The translations under genes were made by a program, and so were the position numbers. Positions 18,465 to 27,931 of a DNA stretch of 64,000 nt are shown one piece after another. The stretch is from the NCBI GenBank assembly GCA_013375355.1, contig JABXJV010000421.1, forward strand, positions 6,754 through 70,753. Reading direction: 5' to 3'. Under the pieces are notes generated by a model, which saw only the letters and a program-made list of their open reading frames with translations, did not search any database and was not told the DNA's origin. Position 1 is the stretch's first letter. Each line of letters begins with the position of its first letter. Source of the DNA: Candidatus Helarchaeota archaeon. GTDB lineage: Archaea; Asgardarchaeota; Lokiarchaeia; Helarchaeales; JABXJV01.

Positions 18465-18554
18465 TTCATGCTTGATCCATTTAATTTTCACTATTTTTTT
18501 CGTGTAGTTTAATTATAAAAGTCTAAAAGTGTAGGGCGGAAAGGTGTAAAATCG

Positions 18555-19154
18555 ATGATAATTGATTTTGGTTCTAAGACGATTCAAAGTAAAATTGTAT
18601 TTTATGGACCTGCAATGAGTGGTAAAACAACGGCACTTCAATACCTATTTAAAAAATTTAATGGTGAGTTAGTTTCGATAACAACTAGTCATTTAGAAAA
18701 ACCTAGAACATTATTTTATGATTATGGGTGCATAGAACTTAAATTTGGAGTTTGGAAATTAAAGCTCAATTTATGGACTGCCACCGGGCAAGATTTTTAT
18801 TGTGCTACACGAAGCACGGTATTACAAGGGGTTGATGGAATAATTTTCGTCGCTGATTCTCGAAGAGAAATATTAGATGAAAATAAAAGAAGTTGGAGTG
18901 AATTATTAGCATATTTTGGCGACAAGCTTGTAAATATAATACCAATAATTGTTTGTTTAAATAAGCAAGATCTAGAAAAGTTAACTCCTGTAGAATTATT
19001 CAAAGAGCATTTAAATTTGAATGTAAAAGTTGAAATAATTAAAATGATAGCAATTAGAGGAGAAAATGTTTACGACGCATTTACAAGTATATTCAAAAAT
19101 ATATTTTCAATCCATAGTAACATAAAAGATACTATAAGTCATCAATTAAAATGA
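18555..19154 (+). CDS. MglA-type small GTPase
   Basis: 199 aa. G1 is YGPAMSGKTTALQ near residue 15, the PRTLFYDYG region follows switch I, G3 is atypical (WTATGQDFY, without the DxxG Asp, as in bacterial MglA), VLQGVDGIIFVADS follows, and G4 is CLNKQD. These are hallmarks of the MglA/Arf-related group abundant in Asgard archaea. There is no lipid-anchor cysteine at the C-terminus. A second gene of this type lies at 58.6 kb in a Roadblock operon, which suggests regulation by Roadblock proteins. Confidence 0.85.
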   Translation: MIIDFGSKTIQSKIVFYGPAMSGKTTALQYLFKKFNGELVSITTSHLEKPRTLFYDYGCIELKFGVWKLKLNLWTATGQDFYCATRSTVLQGVDGIIFVADSRREILDENKRSWSELLAYFGDKLVNIIPIIVCLNKQDLEKLTPVELFKEHLNLNVKVEIIKMIAIRGENVYDAFTSIFKNIFSIHSNIKDTISHQLK

Positions 19155-19245
19155 AAACTAAGTAAAATATTTATGAAACGTTTTAAAAAGTGTTTCTTTT
19201 ATTTATGTAAAGTAAAAAATAAAAAAAATATTTAGAAAGAAAAAA

Positions 19246-19512
19246 TTATTGAACTATTCTATAATAGATTAGAGGGCGACCGCGTTTTTTAGTTGAAACA
19301 GGAAATTTCTCGATTTTTTTATCACGCACAAATTCAATAATGTAATCATATAATGTAGTTCGTGGTATACTTGTTAATTTACTTAATTCTCCTCTCGTAA
19401 TTGGTCCCTTATCTCTAATTAGTTGATACAAGAAATTTTCTAATTTAACATTTGAATCTAATATCCATCGTCCCCTAATTTTTTTTGGTATGGTTTCATC
19501 GAATAAACTCAT
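19246..19512 (-). CDS. small winged-helix DNA-binding protein
   Basis: 88 aa, almost one wHTH domain: VKLENFLYQLIRDKGPITRG, then ELSKLTSIPRTTLYDYIIEF as the recognition part, and a basic wing KFPVSTKKRGRPLIYYRI. The KRGRP stretch resembles an AT-hook. Its upstream region (19513-20032) contains many TTCACA repeats, so autoregulation is likely. The target genes are unknown; mutL ends just upstream on the same strand. Confidence 0.7.
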   Translation of the reverse strand: MSLFDETIPKKIRGRWILDSNVKLENFLYQLIRDKGPITRGELSKLTSIPRTTLYDYIIEFVRDKKIEKFPVSTKKRGRPLIYYRIVQ

Positions 19513-19724
19513 TTTGATGTCTCCTTTGTTTTTTATTATAAATTTAATTAGATAAAATTATCAATTTTTTTATATATAAATTTTTTGGGTTTTGAGTGAA
19601 AAATAAGGAAATTCTCATGATGATCAAATCATAAAAAATAGAATTTTTGGTTTGGATTAAATAGAGATTTGTATAAATAATTATTTGAAGAAATATTCAT
19701 GAAATCGAAAATATAATACATATT

Positions 19725-20020
19725 AACAATTTCACAAATTTACAAATTCACTTTTTTGTGAATCACAAAAAATAAAGCCGACAAAAATCTTTATTTCTAA
19801 AAATAGACGAGTTTTCTTAATTTGTTATTCATTCACATGTTCACAAAGTGTAAAACGCGATTTTATAAATTCTTAAATTTCAAGAAAAATTTCCACAAGA
19901 AATGAAGGGGTTCAATTTCACTATTGTGAAATTGTATATTTTCGAATTATAATACTAAAAATGCTTAAAATTAGCAAATAAAAAAAATTTTATTCATTGT
20001 GAATGAGTTGAATATGTGAA
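19725..20020. repeat. cluster of TTCACA/TGTGAA repeats before the small wHTH gene
   Basis: Copies in either orientation occur at 19731, 19757, 19832, 19840, 19925, 19998 and 20015. A perfect 9-bp inverted repeat CAATTTCAC/GTGAAATTG spans 19913-19934. The 520-bp interval otherwise has no gene. The repeats are probably regulator sites for the adjacent wHTH protein. Confidence 0.55.
19890..19914 (+). promoter_or_regulatory. ORB-like element near the TTCACA repeats
   Basis: TTTCCACAAGAAATGAAGGG followed by GTTCA. It shares TTCCA, GAAATGAAGGGGTT with ORB-like element 3 at 16.3 kb, differing only in the three central bases. A second Cdc6 site is possible. Confidence 0.45.
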
Positions 20021-20032
20021 TGAATGAAAATG

Positions 20033-21787
20033 TTAATTTCTTCGTTTGAACTTTTTTTCTAGAAAAGGTTTGTTGAAAGAAATTATTGTAGGTCTACCAT
20101 GAGGACAAGAAAATGGATCATCACAATTTTTTAAATTATTAATTAACTGTTCTATTCTTTTTTGTGATAAAGCTTGTCCCGCGCGTATAGAAGAATGACA
20201 AGCCATACTTTTAAAAATTAAATCTTGAATTTGACTATGGAACTCGTCTTTTCCAATATTTAAATCATCTAAGAATTCGGTTATTACTTTTTGATTTAAA
20301 ATTTTTCCAAAAACCACAGGAACGCTTCTAATTATAAAAGTATTTCCTCCAAAATGTTTAATATCAAAACCGAAACTTGTTAATGTTTCTAAATTTTTAG
20401 AGTTTTGTAAAAAGATAGCTTCTTTTTGAGGAACATCAAAAGTTATAGGTTTTAATAAGATTTGAGATTTTGTAAATTTGCCAAAATTTTTTACTATTTT
20501 TTCATATTGTACTCGTTCTGCAGCTGCATGTTGGTCTATAAGATATAAGTTTTCATCATCTTGTGTGGCGATATAAGTGTTATGAAATTGTCCTATTAAA
20601 TACATAGAAGGAAAATCAGTTTTTTTGGAGGTAATAATTGTACGAGCTTTAGTTTTTTCTAAGACTTGATCACTTTGAATCAATGAGTCTAGAGTTTTAG
20701 CCTTCGAAAAATATGATTTAGATTCTGCTAATTTTCTTTTTTTTGGCTTTGGTGTTTTTTCCACAGGAATAATTTTGGATTTCTGCAATTTTTGAGATAT
20801 TACATCATAGACCGATTGATAGATTAGGTCCTCATTCAAAAATCTAATTTCTTTTTTTGTGGGATGAATATTAACATCTATTTGTTCAGGATTAATAAGA
20901 ATTGAGAGGATTACAATTGGGTGGCGTTTTTTTGGAATTAAATTACCATATGCATCCTCAACCGCTCTACTAACTAAATTAGACCTAATAGTTCGATTGT
21001 TAACATAAATAGCTTGATAATCTCGATTTATTTTTGAAATTGTGGGTTTGCTAATAAATCCATAAATTTGAAATTCATTTTCAAATTTAATAGGAATCAT
21101 TTCTTTAGCTATTTCTTTGCCGTAAATATAGGCAATATTTTCTAGATAAGACAAATTAGTTATTTTTTCTGAGCTTTTAGGAGAAAATAAAATATTTTTA
21201 TTGTTATGAAACAGATTAAATGAAATGGAAGGAAAGATTAATGCGTATTTACTAATCACATCTATAATATGGTTTAATTCGGTTTCAGTTGATTTTAAAT
21301 ATTTTCTCCTTGCTGGTAAATTAAAAAATAAATTCTTAACAAAAATAGTCGTGCCTGTATTACATCCAATTTCATTAATTTCTTCAATATTTCCTGCTTT
21401 TATTCCAATTTTTATACCAACATCCTGGTCCTCGGTTTTTGTAATTATTTCAAGTAAAGAAACAGCCGCAATGCTTGAAAGAGCTTCTCCTCTAAAGCCA
21501 AAAGTCGTTAAAGATTTTAAATCCGAAATATCTTCAATTTTACTTGTAGCATATCTTTCAAATGATAAAACAGCATCATCTTTGGTCATTCCTTCTCCAT
21601 CATCAACAATCTCGATTAATTTTTTTCCCCCTTCAGTTATTTTAACTACGATGGATGTTGCACCTGCATCAATTGAATTTTCAATTAATTCCTTAACAAC
21701 AGATGCAGGTCTTTCAATGACTTCTCCTGCAGCAATTTTATTTCTTAAATTTTCATCCAAGATATGAATTTTTTTGCCCATAATCAA
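20033..21787 (-). CDS. mutL: DNA mismatch repair protein MutL
   Basis: 584 aa. The N-terminal GHKL ATPase shows IAAGEVIERPASVVKELIEN, SIDAGATS, DDGEGM and the FGFRGEALSSIAAV motif. The C-terminal endonuclease domain keeps the metal motif DQHAAAERVQYEK, and ACHSSIRAGQAL plus CPHGRPT near the end, so it should nick DNA. Translation may start at TTG 21787, 6 nt after GGAG, or at ATG 21781 (MGKKIHIL). It follows mutS by 19 bp on the same strand, a clear operon. MutS-MutL of this bacterial form is patchy in archaea, which points to old transfer from bacteria. Confidence 0.95.
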   Translation of the reverse strand: MIMGKKIHILDENLRNKIAAGEVIERPASVVKELIENSIDAGATSIVVKITEGGKKLIEIVDDGEGMTKDDAVLSFERYATSKIEDISDLKSLTTFGFRGEALSSIAAVSLLEIITKTEDQDVGIKIGIKAGNIEEINEIGCNTGTTIFVKNLFFNLPARRKYLKSTETELNHIIDVISKYALIFPSISFNLFHNNKNILFSPKSSEKITNLSYLENIAYIYGKEIAKEMIPIKFENEFQIYGFISKPTISKINRDYQAIYVNNRTIRSNLVSRAVEDAYGNLIPKKRHPIVILSILINPEQIDVNIHPTKKEIRFLNEDLIYQSVYDVISQKLQKSKIIPVEKTPKPKKRKLAESKSYFSKAKTLDSLIQSDQVLEKTKARTIITSKKTDFPSMYLIGQFHNTYIATQDDENLYLIDQHAAAERVQYEKIVKNFGKFTKSQILLKPITFDVPQKEAIFLQNSKNLETLTSFGFDIKHFGGNTFIIRSVPVVFGKILNQKVITEFLDDLNIGKDEFHSQIQDLIFKSMACHSSIRAGQALSQKRIEQLINNLKNCDDPFSCPHGRPTIISFNKPFLEKKFKRRN

Positions 21788-21806
21788 AACTAACTCCGAT
21801 TACAGT

Positions 21807-24314
21807 CTATTCAAATAATTTTTTTTGAATTTGTTTTTTTCTAGAAATTTTATTTTTACTAGTTATTTGAGAAACTTTAGGCATAGATTTTAAATGAACT
21901 GGATCTTCTTCTTCAAGTTTATTCAAAATTTTTTTGGCACGAATAATAACTTCATCTGGAAGCCCTGCTAACCTCGCAACTTGAATTCCAAAACTTCTAT
22001 CCGAACCTCCTCTCTTGATTTTTCTTAAAAATATTATTTCATCTCCACGTTCTTTTATTGATATATGATAATTCACTACACGAGACATATAATTCTCTAA
22101 TTCACAGAGTTGATGATAATGTGTAGCAAATAATGTTTTACATTTTAGATTATCATGAATGTATTCCACAACGGCCCAAGCAATACTTAATCCATCAAAA
22201 GTTGCAGTACCTCTTCCGAGTTCATCTAAAATTACGAGGCTTTTATCAGTGGCATTATTTAAAATATTTGCAGTTTCATTCATTTCAACCATAAAGGTAC
22301 TTCTCATTTTGGTAATTTCATCAAATGCTCCGATTCTAGAAAAAATACGATCTACTACACTAATTTTTCCAGAAGTTGCCGGAATAAAACATCCAATTTG
22401 TGCCAATATTAGGATTAAAGCTACTTGTCGAATATAAGTACTTTTTCCAGCCATATTAGGGCCAGTTAAAATAATAATACATTCTTTTTTATCCAAATAA
22501 ACATCATTGGGTATAAATTGTTCGTGTTCTAATAATTTTTCTACAACAGGATGTCGTCCATCTTTGATATCAATTATTAAATTATCATTATTGGAAATTT
22601 CAGGTTTAATATAATTATTTTTTTTACTTACTTCAGCAAAAGTGCTAATTAAATCTAAAAATGCAATTTTTTTAGATAATTCCTGAATATCGTCTGTCTT
22701 TTTCATTATTTCATATCGAATTTCTTGAAAAAGTTCATATTCAATATTCTTAATTTTCTCATCTGCGGATAAAATTTTAAGCTCTAACTCTTTCAATTCA
22801 GGAATTATGTATCTTTCAACATTTTTTAAAGTCTGTTTTCTAATGTATCTTTTAGGGACTAACTTAATGTTTGTTTTTGTAATTTCAATGTAATAGCCGA
22901 TGGTTTTGCTATATTTGATCCTTAAGTTTTTTATTCCTGTATTAATTTTTTCTTTATTCTCAAGATCTAAAATCCAATCTTTGCTACTTTTTGAAATTTT
23001 TCTTAATTCATCCAACTCTGTATTATAACCCGATTTAATAAACCCTCCTTCCTTAATAGATGTAGGGGGGTCATCTTTAATTGATTGATCTATTAATTCA
23101 ATAATTTCTGGAAAGGATTTAAGATTATTTATGATATCCTTTACAAGAGGAGCGTGTTCTAAATTTAATTCGTTTAATAGAGGGATAAGCCCTAAAGATT
23201 TTTTTAAGATAACTAAATCCCGTGCATTAGCACTACCATAGTTGATTTTAGTTAATAACCTTTCAATATCTTGAAAATTTTGTAATATTTCTCTTAAATC
23301 ATTTCTTGCAAATACAGATTTGTATAATTCATCAACATAATTTAAACGTTGTTTAATATCTTGAATTTTTAAGAGCGGTTGTTGTATCCAGCGACGTAAT
23401 AATCTTCCTCCCATGCTAGTAACAGTCTGGTCTAAAATTTCTATTAAAGTACCTGTGTGAGAACTATCAGTGAGATTCTGAAAAACTTCTAAATTTTTCA
23501 AAGTTGATGAATCAAGAATCATATAATTGGAAGAATTAAATAATGACAATTTGCGTATGTTAGAAATTTGAGCCTTTTGAGTTTCTTTTAAATATTCTAG
23601 GGCCGCTCCGGCAGCCATAATAGAGATTTTTAATTTTTCAATGCCAAAACTTTCCAATGAAAGTATTTTAAAATGCTTAGTTAATCCTTCGTAAGCATTT
23701 TGATAATAAAAATGATAGTTTTCAAAAGGACTAATATACAAATCACGAAATTCTGCTTCAATTTTTTGTAAAAATTCTTTATTTTCATATAGAGATACAG
23801 GAAGTATGCATTCAGAGGGATTAAACTGCGAAATTAAATTTAAAAGAGAAGCTTCGGCTTCTTTTTCTACAATTACACTAACATTAAATTCACCTGTAGA
23901 TATGTCAACGAACGCAATACCAATTTTTTGACCTTCTTTTACAAGGCTCATCAAAAAATTATTATTTTTATGGTGTAATAAATAATCATCAGTAATAGTT
24001 CCGGGGGTAACTATTTTTATAACATCTCTTTTTACCAATTTTCCTGGAACTGGATCTTCCAATTGTTCACAAATTGCTACTTTATGTCCCTTTTTAACTA
24101 ATACTGGTAAATATTTATTCAATGTATGATAGGGGATTCCTGCTAATGGATTACCTCCCCTACGAGTTAAAACAATTCCCAATTCTTTTGAAAGAATTTC
24201 TGCATCTTGATCAAAGCTTTCATAAAAATCCCCTAGTCTATATAGTAAAATACAGTTTTTATATCTCTTTTTTATTTTATAATACTGTTCCATCATGGGC
24301 GTTAATTTAACCAT
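21807..24314 (-). CDS. mutS: DNA mismatch repair protein MutS
   Basis: 835 aa. The mismatch-reading Phe-x-Glu is in YRLGDFYESF near residue 32. The GIPYHTLNKYLPVLVKKGHK and CEQLEDP stretches of domain I follow. Walker A is LTGPNMAGKSTYIRQ near residue 605, then the MRSTFMVEMNET signature, Walker B LVILDELGRGTATFDG, and ATHYHQLCEL. The whole bacterial MutS1 domain order is present. It heads the mutS-mutL operon and is preceded by tRNA-Leu on the same strand. Confidence 0.95.
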   Translation of the reverse strand: MVKLTPMMEQYYKIKKRYKNCILLYRLGDFYESFDQDAEILSKELGIVLTRRGGNPLAGIPYHTLNKYLPVLVKKGHKVAICEQLEDPVPGKLVKRDVIKIVTPGTITDDYLLHHKNNNFLMSLVKEGQKIGIAFVDISTGEFNVSVIVEKEAEASLLNLISQFNPSECILPVSLYENKEFLQKIEAEFRDLYISPFENYHFYYQNAYEGLTKHFKILSLESFGIEKLKISIMAAGAALEYLKETQKAQISNIRKLSLFNSSNYMILDSSTLKNLEVFQNLTDSSHTGTLIEILDQTVTSMGGRLLRRWIQQPLLKIQDIKQRLNYVDELYKSVFARNDLREILQNFQDIERLLTKINYGSANARDLVILKKSLGLIPLLNELNLEHAPLVKDIINNLKSFPEIIELIDQSIKDDPPTSIKEGGFIKSGYNTELDELRKISKSSKDWILDLENKEKINTGIKNLRIKYSKTIGYYIEITKTNIKLVPKRYIRKQTLKNVERYIIPELKELELKILSADEKIKNIEYELFQEIRYEIMKKTDDIQELSKKIAFLDLISTFAEVSKKNNYIKPEISNNDNLIIDIKDGRHPVVEKLLEHEQFIPNDVYLDKKECIIILTGPNMAGKSTYIRQVALILILAQIGCFIPATSGKISVVDRIFSRIGAFDEITKMRSTFMVEMNETANILNNATDKSLVILDELGRGTATFDGLSIAWAVVEYIHDNLKCKTLFATHYHQLCELENYMSRVVNYHISIKERGDEIIFLRKIKRGGSDRSFGIQVARLAGLPDEVIIRAKKILNKLEEEDPVHLKSMPKVSQITSKNKISRKKQIQKKLFE

Positions 24315-24401
24315 TTGATAGTATCCTTCTCTCCAATTTAGCCATTATCACATATAATTTCTCATAAACTCTTTTAAAGTTATATTGTAAAAATTTTTTT
24401 A

Positions 24402-24513
24402 TGGTGCGGGAGCTGGGAATTTCAGGAATATTAAAATATCCCATTTGAACCCAGGAAGGCCTTCGCACATAGGGACCTGAACCCTACTCCTTTGACCACT
24501 TGGATACTCCCGC
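24402..24513 (-). tRNA. tRNA-Leu (anticodon CAG) with a 25-nt T-loop intron
   Basis: On the minus strand the acceptor arms GCGGGAG and CTCCCGC pair, followed by discriminator A and encoded CCA. The anticodon stem TAGGG/CCCTA holds loop TTCAGGT, giving CAG. It is a class II tRNA with a long variable arm. The T-arm (CTGGG/CCCAG) is interrupted by an intron at 24419-24443; splicing gives the standard loop TTCAAAT. Confidence 0.9.
24419..24443 (-). other. tRNA-Leu(CAG) BHB intron at position 59/60
   Basis: Central helix UUCA/UGAA, bulges AAU and AUU, and inner helix about GGGAUAU with AUAUUCC (one G-U). The T-stem itself serves as the outer helix. Removal is 25 nt. Confidence 0.88.
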
Positions 24514-24519
24514 TGATTT

Positions 24520-25989
24520 TTAATTATTTTCAACAGTCTTTTTCAATTCATACAGTTTTTCAAATGCAATATCTTTTAATTTTTTACTTAAATAATTTTC
24601 TTCGAATACCCTGTCTAGTTTTTCTTCATCTAAAATTTGGATTTCACCATCTACTCGTTTTACCAAATCTATTTCTAAATCTACGTATTGTAATCTAAAA
24701 GGGTTTATATATAATTCAATTGGTGTATTAATATTCCAATAATTTCCTTTACTTTGATGGTTTTTTGAGAAATATTCAGTTTTTATGAACCAATCACCAA
24801 AATGACAGTCAAGAATTGCATAATCTCCAGCTTCTTTAATTGCTCCAATGCCATTATAATATGATTTGCCCCTTCCTCCCAATTCGCGTCTTAATTTAAT
24901 TATGCCATTATTTTTATCGAAAGAAATTACATGACCTGGAGATAGAAAGAAAATTCTCCCGTCTATCTTAACATGGTAAATTTTTACTAGATCATTTTCA
25001 TTTGGAAAAAATTGTTTGAAATAATTTTGAGTTTCTTGAATTATTTTATCTTTATTTTGAGGAATTTTATGAATTAATTCTTCAGCAAAATTGATAAGAA
25101 ATGAAAAATTTTCTCCAAAAATCTTGTAATAATGATGATATGGAATTGTTGAGATATTTTCTATCTCACTTCTAATGTTATCCAATTGAGATTTCGTTAT
25201 TGAGGGAAATTCGGCATTAAAAGTAGGAGTCCCCTCATAAACCACACCAGGTGATTCTAACTCTCTGAATTTTTTTAAAATAAGATTTGAAGTTTCTGTT
25301 AATCTGTCTATTTCTTCTATTAATATATTTTCATTTTCTTGAATTATATCAGCTGCATTTGTACGCCATAAAATACCCCAATATCGAGGTTTTAAAGAAT
25401 ATGCTAGTTCCATTAAATCGTGTCTTATATTTTGGTCAAAAATTTTTTTACTAATTTTATTTGGACTATTTTGAATTAATATCGCAGTAATCCCTGGAAT
25501 GGTAATATTAGTAGATAAGATTGCCTTCCTTCTTCCTATATTTGGGTGTTGAACTTTGGTCATTAGAAATTTTCCAATGGGAAATATTTTATTTTCTATA
25601 ATACCTTTGAAATTTCCAAAATCTACCATTGTTGATTGATTAAATTTATTTACACCTATAACTTTTCCCTTTAGTATTGTGTCCTTACCTGAAATTGACT
25701 TTCGTATTATAACATCCAGAAAATTCTCCTTTAAAATATTAATAAATTCATCAATAGCTTCTTGTTTACCCCAACATAAAATACCTTGTCTATTCCAAGT
25801 ATTTTGAATGCTTAAATCGGGATCCTCAGGAAATACATTTAAAGATAACCTTTCTCTTACCAAATCCGAACTTTGGGTCACTTTAAAATTATTATCTAAT
25901 AGAAATTTAGTTAATGCAGTTGAGTAAATCCCTCTACATCGAATTGAAAATTTAGGCTCAGAATCAGCCTCTGGTTCAGAATTAGACAA
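24520..25989 (-). CDS. probable ribonuclease FAU-1 (RNase E/G-like, DUF402 C-terminus)
   Basis: 489 aa. An N-terminal RNA-binding region resembling the S1-like and RNase E/G fold spans about residues 90-330, with GLVIGV-like KGKVIGVNKF and PGITAILIQ segments. The C-terminal part (about 350-485) has the DUF402 features GRIFFLSPGHVISFDKNNG, GGRGKSYYNGI, DCHFGDWF and YVDLEIDLVKRVDGE. FAU-1 proteins are archaeal AU-rich RNA-binding endoribonucleases acting in rRNA processing. It lies between a Rab-like GTPase gene and tRNA-Leu, all on the minus strand. Confidence 0.8.
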   Translation of the reverse strand: MSNSEPEADSEPKFSIRCRGIYSTALTKFLLDNNFKVTQSSDLVRERLSLNVFPEDPDLSIQNTWNRQGILCWGKQEAIDEFINILKENFLDVIIRKSISGKDTILKGKVIGVNKFNQSTMVDFGNFKGIIENKIFPIGKFLMTKVQHPNIGRRKAILSTNITIPGITAILIQNSPNKISKKIFDQNIRHDLMELAYSLKPRYWGILWRTNAADIIQENENILIEEIDRLTETSNLILKKFRELESPGVVYEGTPTFNAEFPSITKSQLDNIRSEIENISTIPYHHYYKIFGENFSFLINFAEELIHKIPQNKDKIIQETQNYFKQFFPNENDLVKIYHVKIDGRIFFLSPGHVISFDKNNGIIKLRRELGGRGKSYYNGIGAIKEAGDYAILDCHFGDWFIKTEYFSKNHQSKGNYWNINTPIELYINPFRLQYVDLEIDLVKRVDGEIQILDEEKLDRVFEENYLSKKLKDIAFEKLYELKKTVENN

Positions 25990-26041
25990 TTTGATACCTC
26001 ATTATTATACTATAAGAATGAAAGAATAAAATTAAATTTTT

Positions 26042-26881
26042 TTATAATTCAAAGGCTTTTTTTGCAAGTTCTGTAAAGGCAATATTTACATTTTCTCCCG
26101 TCTTTGCAGATGTCTTATAAAATAAGGCATGTACTTTAGCAAACAATTTTTTAATATCATTTTTGGAAACTTCATCCTTTCCGAGATCTATTTTATTACC
26201 AAAAATCGCTAAAGGGATTTTTCCAGTCCATTTTATAATATCTTCCTTCCATTTTTTAATAGATTTAAATGTAACTTTTCTAGTAAAATCAAATACAATT
26301 ATAGCACAATTTGCACCTTGATAATAAAAATTTCTGATATCATGGAATTGTTCATGACCTCCAATGTCCCAAACTGTCATAGCGACTTGCATTCCTGGAA
26401 GTTTTACAATCTTAAGGTTGAAATCAGCCCCCAATGTAGGAGAATATGACTCATCAAATTTATTTTCTGCGAATCGTCTAATTAAAGAGCTTTTACCGAC
26501 TGCAGGATCACCAACAACAACCACTTTTAAGGAATATTTTCCATCAGTAATTTCTTCTTTTTCTTCGGTTTGTTGTTCACGGTCAGATATAGAGAGATGA
26601 CGCATTTTTTTTGGAATACCTAATTCGTTATATAATTTATTAGCAACATCATAATGTTTACTTGCTTCTTCTTGCTGTCCAATAGGCCAATATGTATTTC
26701 CAATTTCAATTTCAATATTGGCTCTTTCTTTAGTCATTCCGAGTTTGGTATAAATTTCAACTACACTTTCCCAATATTTAACTGCCTCAGAAAAAAAACC
26801 ATCATCTCTTGCTTTTAATCCTTTATGAATTAATTTTTCCGCTTTTTCTTTATCTGATGAATTATTTGTCACTTTAAACAC
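26042..26881 (-). CDS. Rab/Ras-like small GTPase with N-terminal TPR-like region
   Basis: 279 aa. Residues about 1-95 form helical TPR-like repeats (EKLIHKGLKARDDGFFSEAV, IEIGNTYWPIGQQEEASKHY). The GTPase spans about 118-279: G1 VVVGDPAVGKSSLIRRF, effector Thr in YSPTLGADF, G3 WDIGGHEQF, G4 FGNKIDL and G5 TSAKTGENV. The catalytic Gln of G3 is His (GGHE), so intrinsic hydrolysis may differ. No prenylation cysteine is present. Asgard genomes have many such eukaryote-like GTPases. Fusion to TPR suggests a scaffolded signalling role. Confidence 0.88.
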   Translation of the reverse strand: MFKVTNNSSDKEKAEKLIHKGLKARDDGFFSEAVKYWESVVEIYTKLGMTKERANIEIEIGNTYWPIGQQEEASKHYDVANKLYNELGIPKKMRHLSISDREQQTEEKEEITDGKYSLKVVVVGDPAVGKSSLIRRFAENKFDESYSPTLGADFNLKIVKLPGMQVAMTVWDIGGHEQFHDIRNFYYQGANCAIIVFDFTRKVTFKSIKKWKEDIIKWTGKIPLAIFGNKIDLGKDEVSKNDIKKLFAKVHALFYKTSAKTGENVNIAFTELAKKAFEL

Positions 26882-27056
26882 TCTTTAAGATAATAATATA
26901 TTAATTGATTGTAACTTAATTCTTTATTATAAAATAATTAAGTTTTTCACTTAAAATTTAGGAAAAATCAAAAATTAACTTAAAGGCGAGAGTTACAATT
27001 AATTAAAATTATTTAATAAATGTATGTAGTTTTTATTTTATTTTGGAGTTATTGAT

Positions 27057-27392
27057 ATGCTGAAAAAAAATAATAAAAAGAATTACATCTTAGAAACTGA
27101 CTTATATGAATTAAATTTACCTGGGCAATTTATATTAAAGGAAGTAGTAGATAAAGATTCAAAACGCATAGGTGTTGTAAGAAATATTCGTTTAAAATTT
27201 CCTCAAAAAGTTGAGTTAATTGTTAAAGGTCTTGATATTGAGCTACCAGTGGATTTTAAAAATATTCAAAAAGTCGGTACAATTATACAATTAAAAACGA
27301 AGATTAAAGTAGCCGAAGAATGTGATGTTTCTGAAGTAGTTAGATTAAGAAAAGAGATTGAACAAGAAATAAGTGAAATTTATACTGGATAA
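27057..27392 (+). CDS. hypothetical small beta-rich protein
   Basis: 111 aa. The middle part, KEVVDKDSKRIGVVRNIRLK and VELIVKGLDIELPVDFKNI, alternates like a small beta barrel, perhaps PRC-barrel-like, and the C-terminus is a short helix (VVRLRKEIEQEISEI). No cysteine or catalytic motif is present. The ATG at 27057 follows TTGGAG at good spacing. Divergent from the GTPase gene. No function assigned. Confidence 0.5.
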   Translation: MLKKNNKKNYILETDLYELNLPGQFILKEVVDKDSKRIGVVRNIRLKFPQKVELIVKGLDIELPVDFKNIQKVGTIIQLKTKIKVAEECDVSEVVRLRKEIEQEISEIYTG

Positions 27393-27427
27393 TAATAATA
27401 AAAAACTAATAAAATATTTTTAATTTT

Positions 27428-27802
27428 CTAATCCTTATCAACTCCAGATCTGGAGATTCTTTTAATTCGTTCAATAGACTCTAAATAAGCTATTAATAAC
27501 CGAAGATAAGAATTTAAATTATCAATATCTTTTTCTTTCTCAATTACTTGAGTTAAATCTTCAATCTTATTATTAATAACTTCATTTAATTTCGATAATA
27601 TAGATTCTTGAATTATAGATATAGCTTCTCTTTCATCTGAAATTTTAATTACTTGTTTATTACAAGATGGGCAGAATAATAAATCATTTTTTAAAAATAA
27701 TGGTGAATTACATGATGGACAAATGTCCGAGGTCATAGTATAACCTTGTTTCAACATTTCTGCCATTTTTTTAATTTTGTCATCTTCTTTTTTATCGTCC
27801 AA
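27428..27802 (-). CDS. UPF0148 / SSSCA1-type zinc-ribbon protein
   Basis: 124 aa. It starts with the family helix KMAEMLKQGYTMTSDICPSC, followed by the second pair FCPSCNKQV, making one zinc ribbon, and a helical C-terminal half that may form a coiled coil. Eukaryotic SSSCA1 (p27, ZNRD2) has this same N-terminal unit. Its archaeal role is unknown. Convergent with the gene at 27057. Confidence 0.75.
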   Translation of the reverse strand: MDDKKEDDKIKKMAEMLKQGYTMTSDICPSCNSPLFLKNDLLFCPSCNKQVIKISDEREAISIIQESILSKLNEVINNKIEDLTQVIEKEKDIDNLNSYLRLLIAYLESIERIKRISRSGVDKD

Positions 27803-27931
27803 AACAAATTCTCCAATTTATTTATGTAAAATTAATTCATTTCTAATATTTAATAAATAAATAATTCACTATCAATTAATATGTAAGTTTTAGAATTTTA
27901 TTATTAACTGATTAGAAAGTTAGTGAAAATC

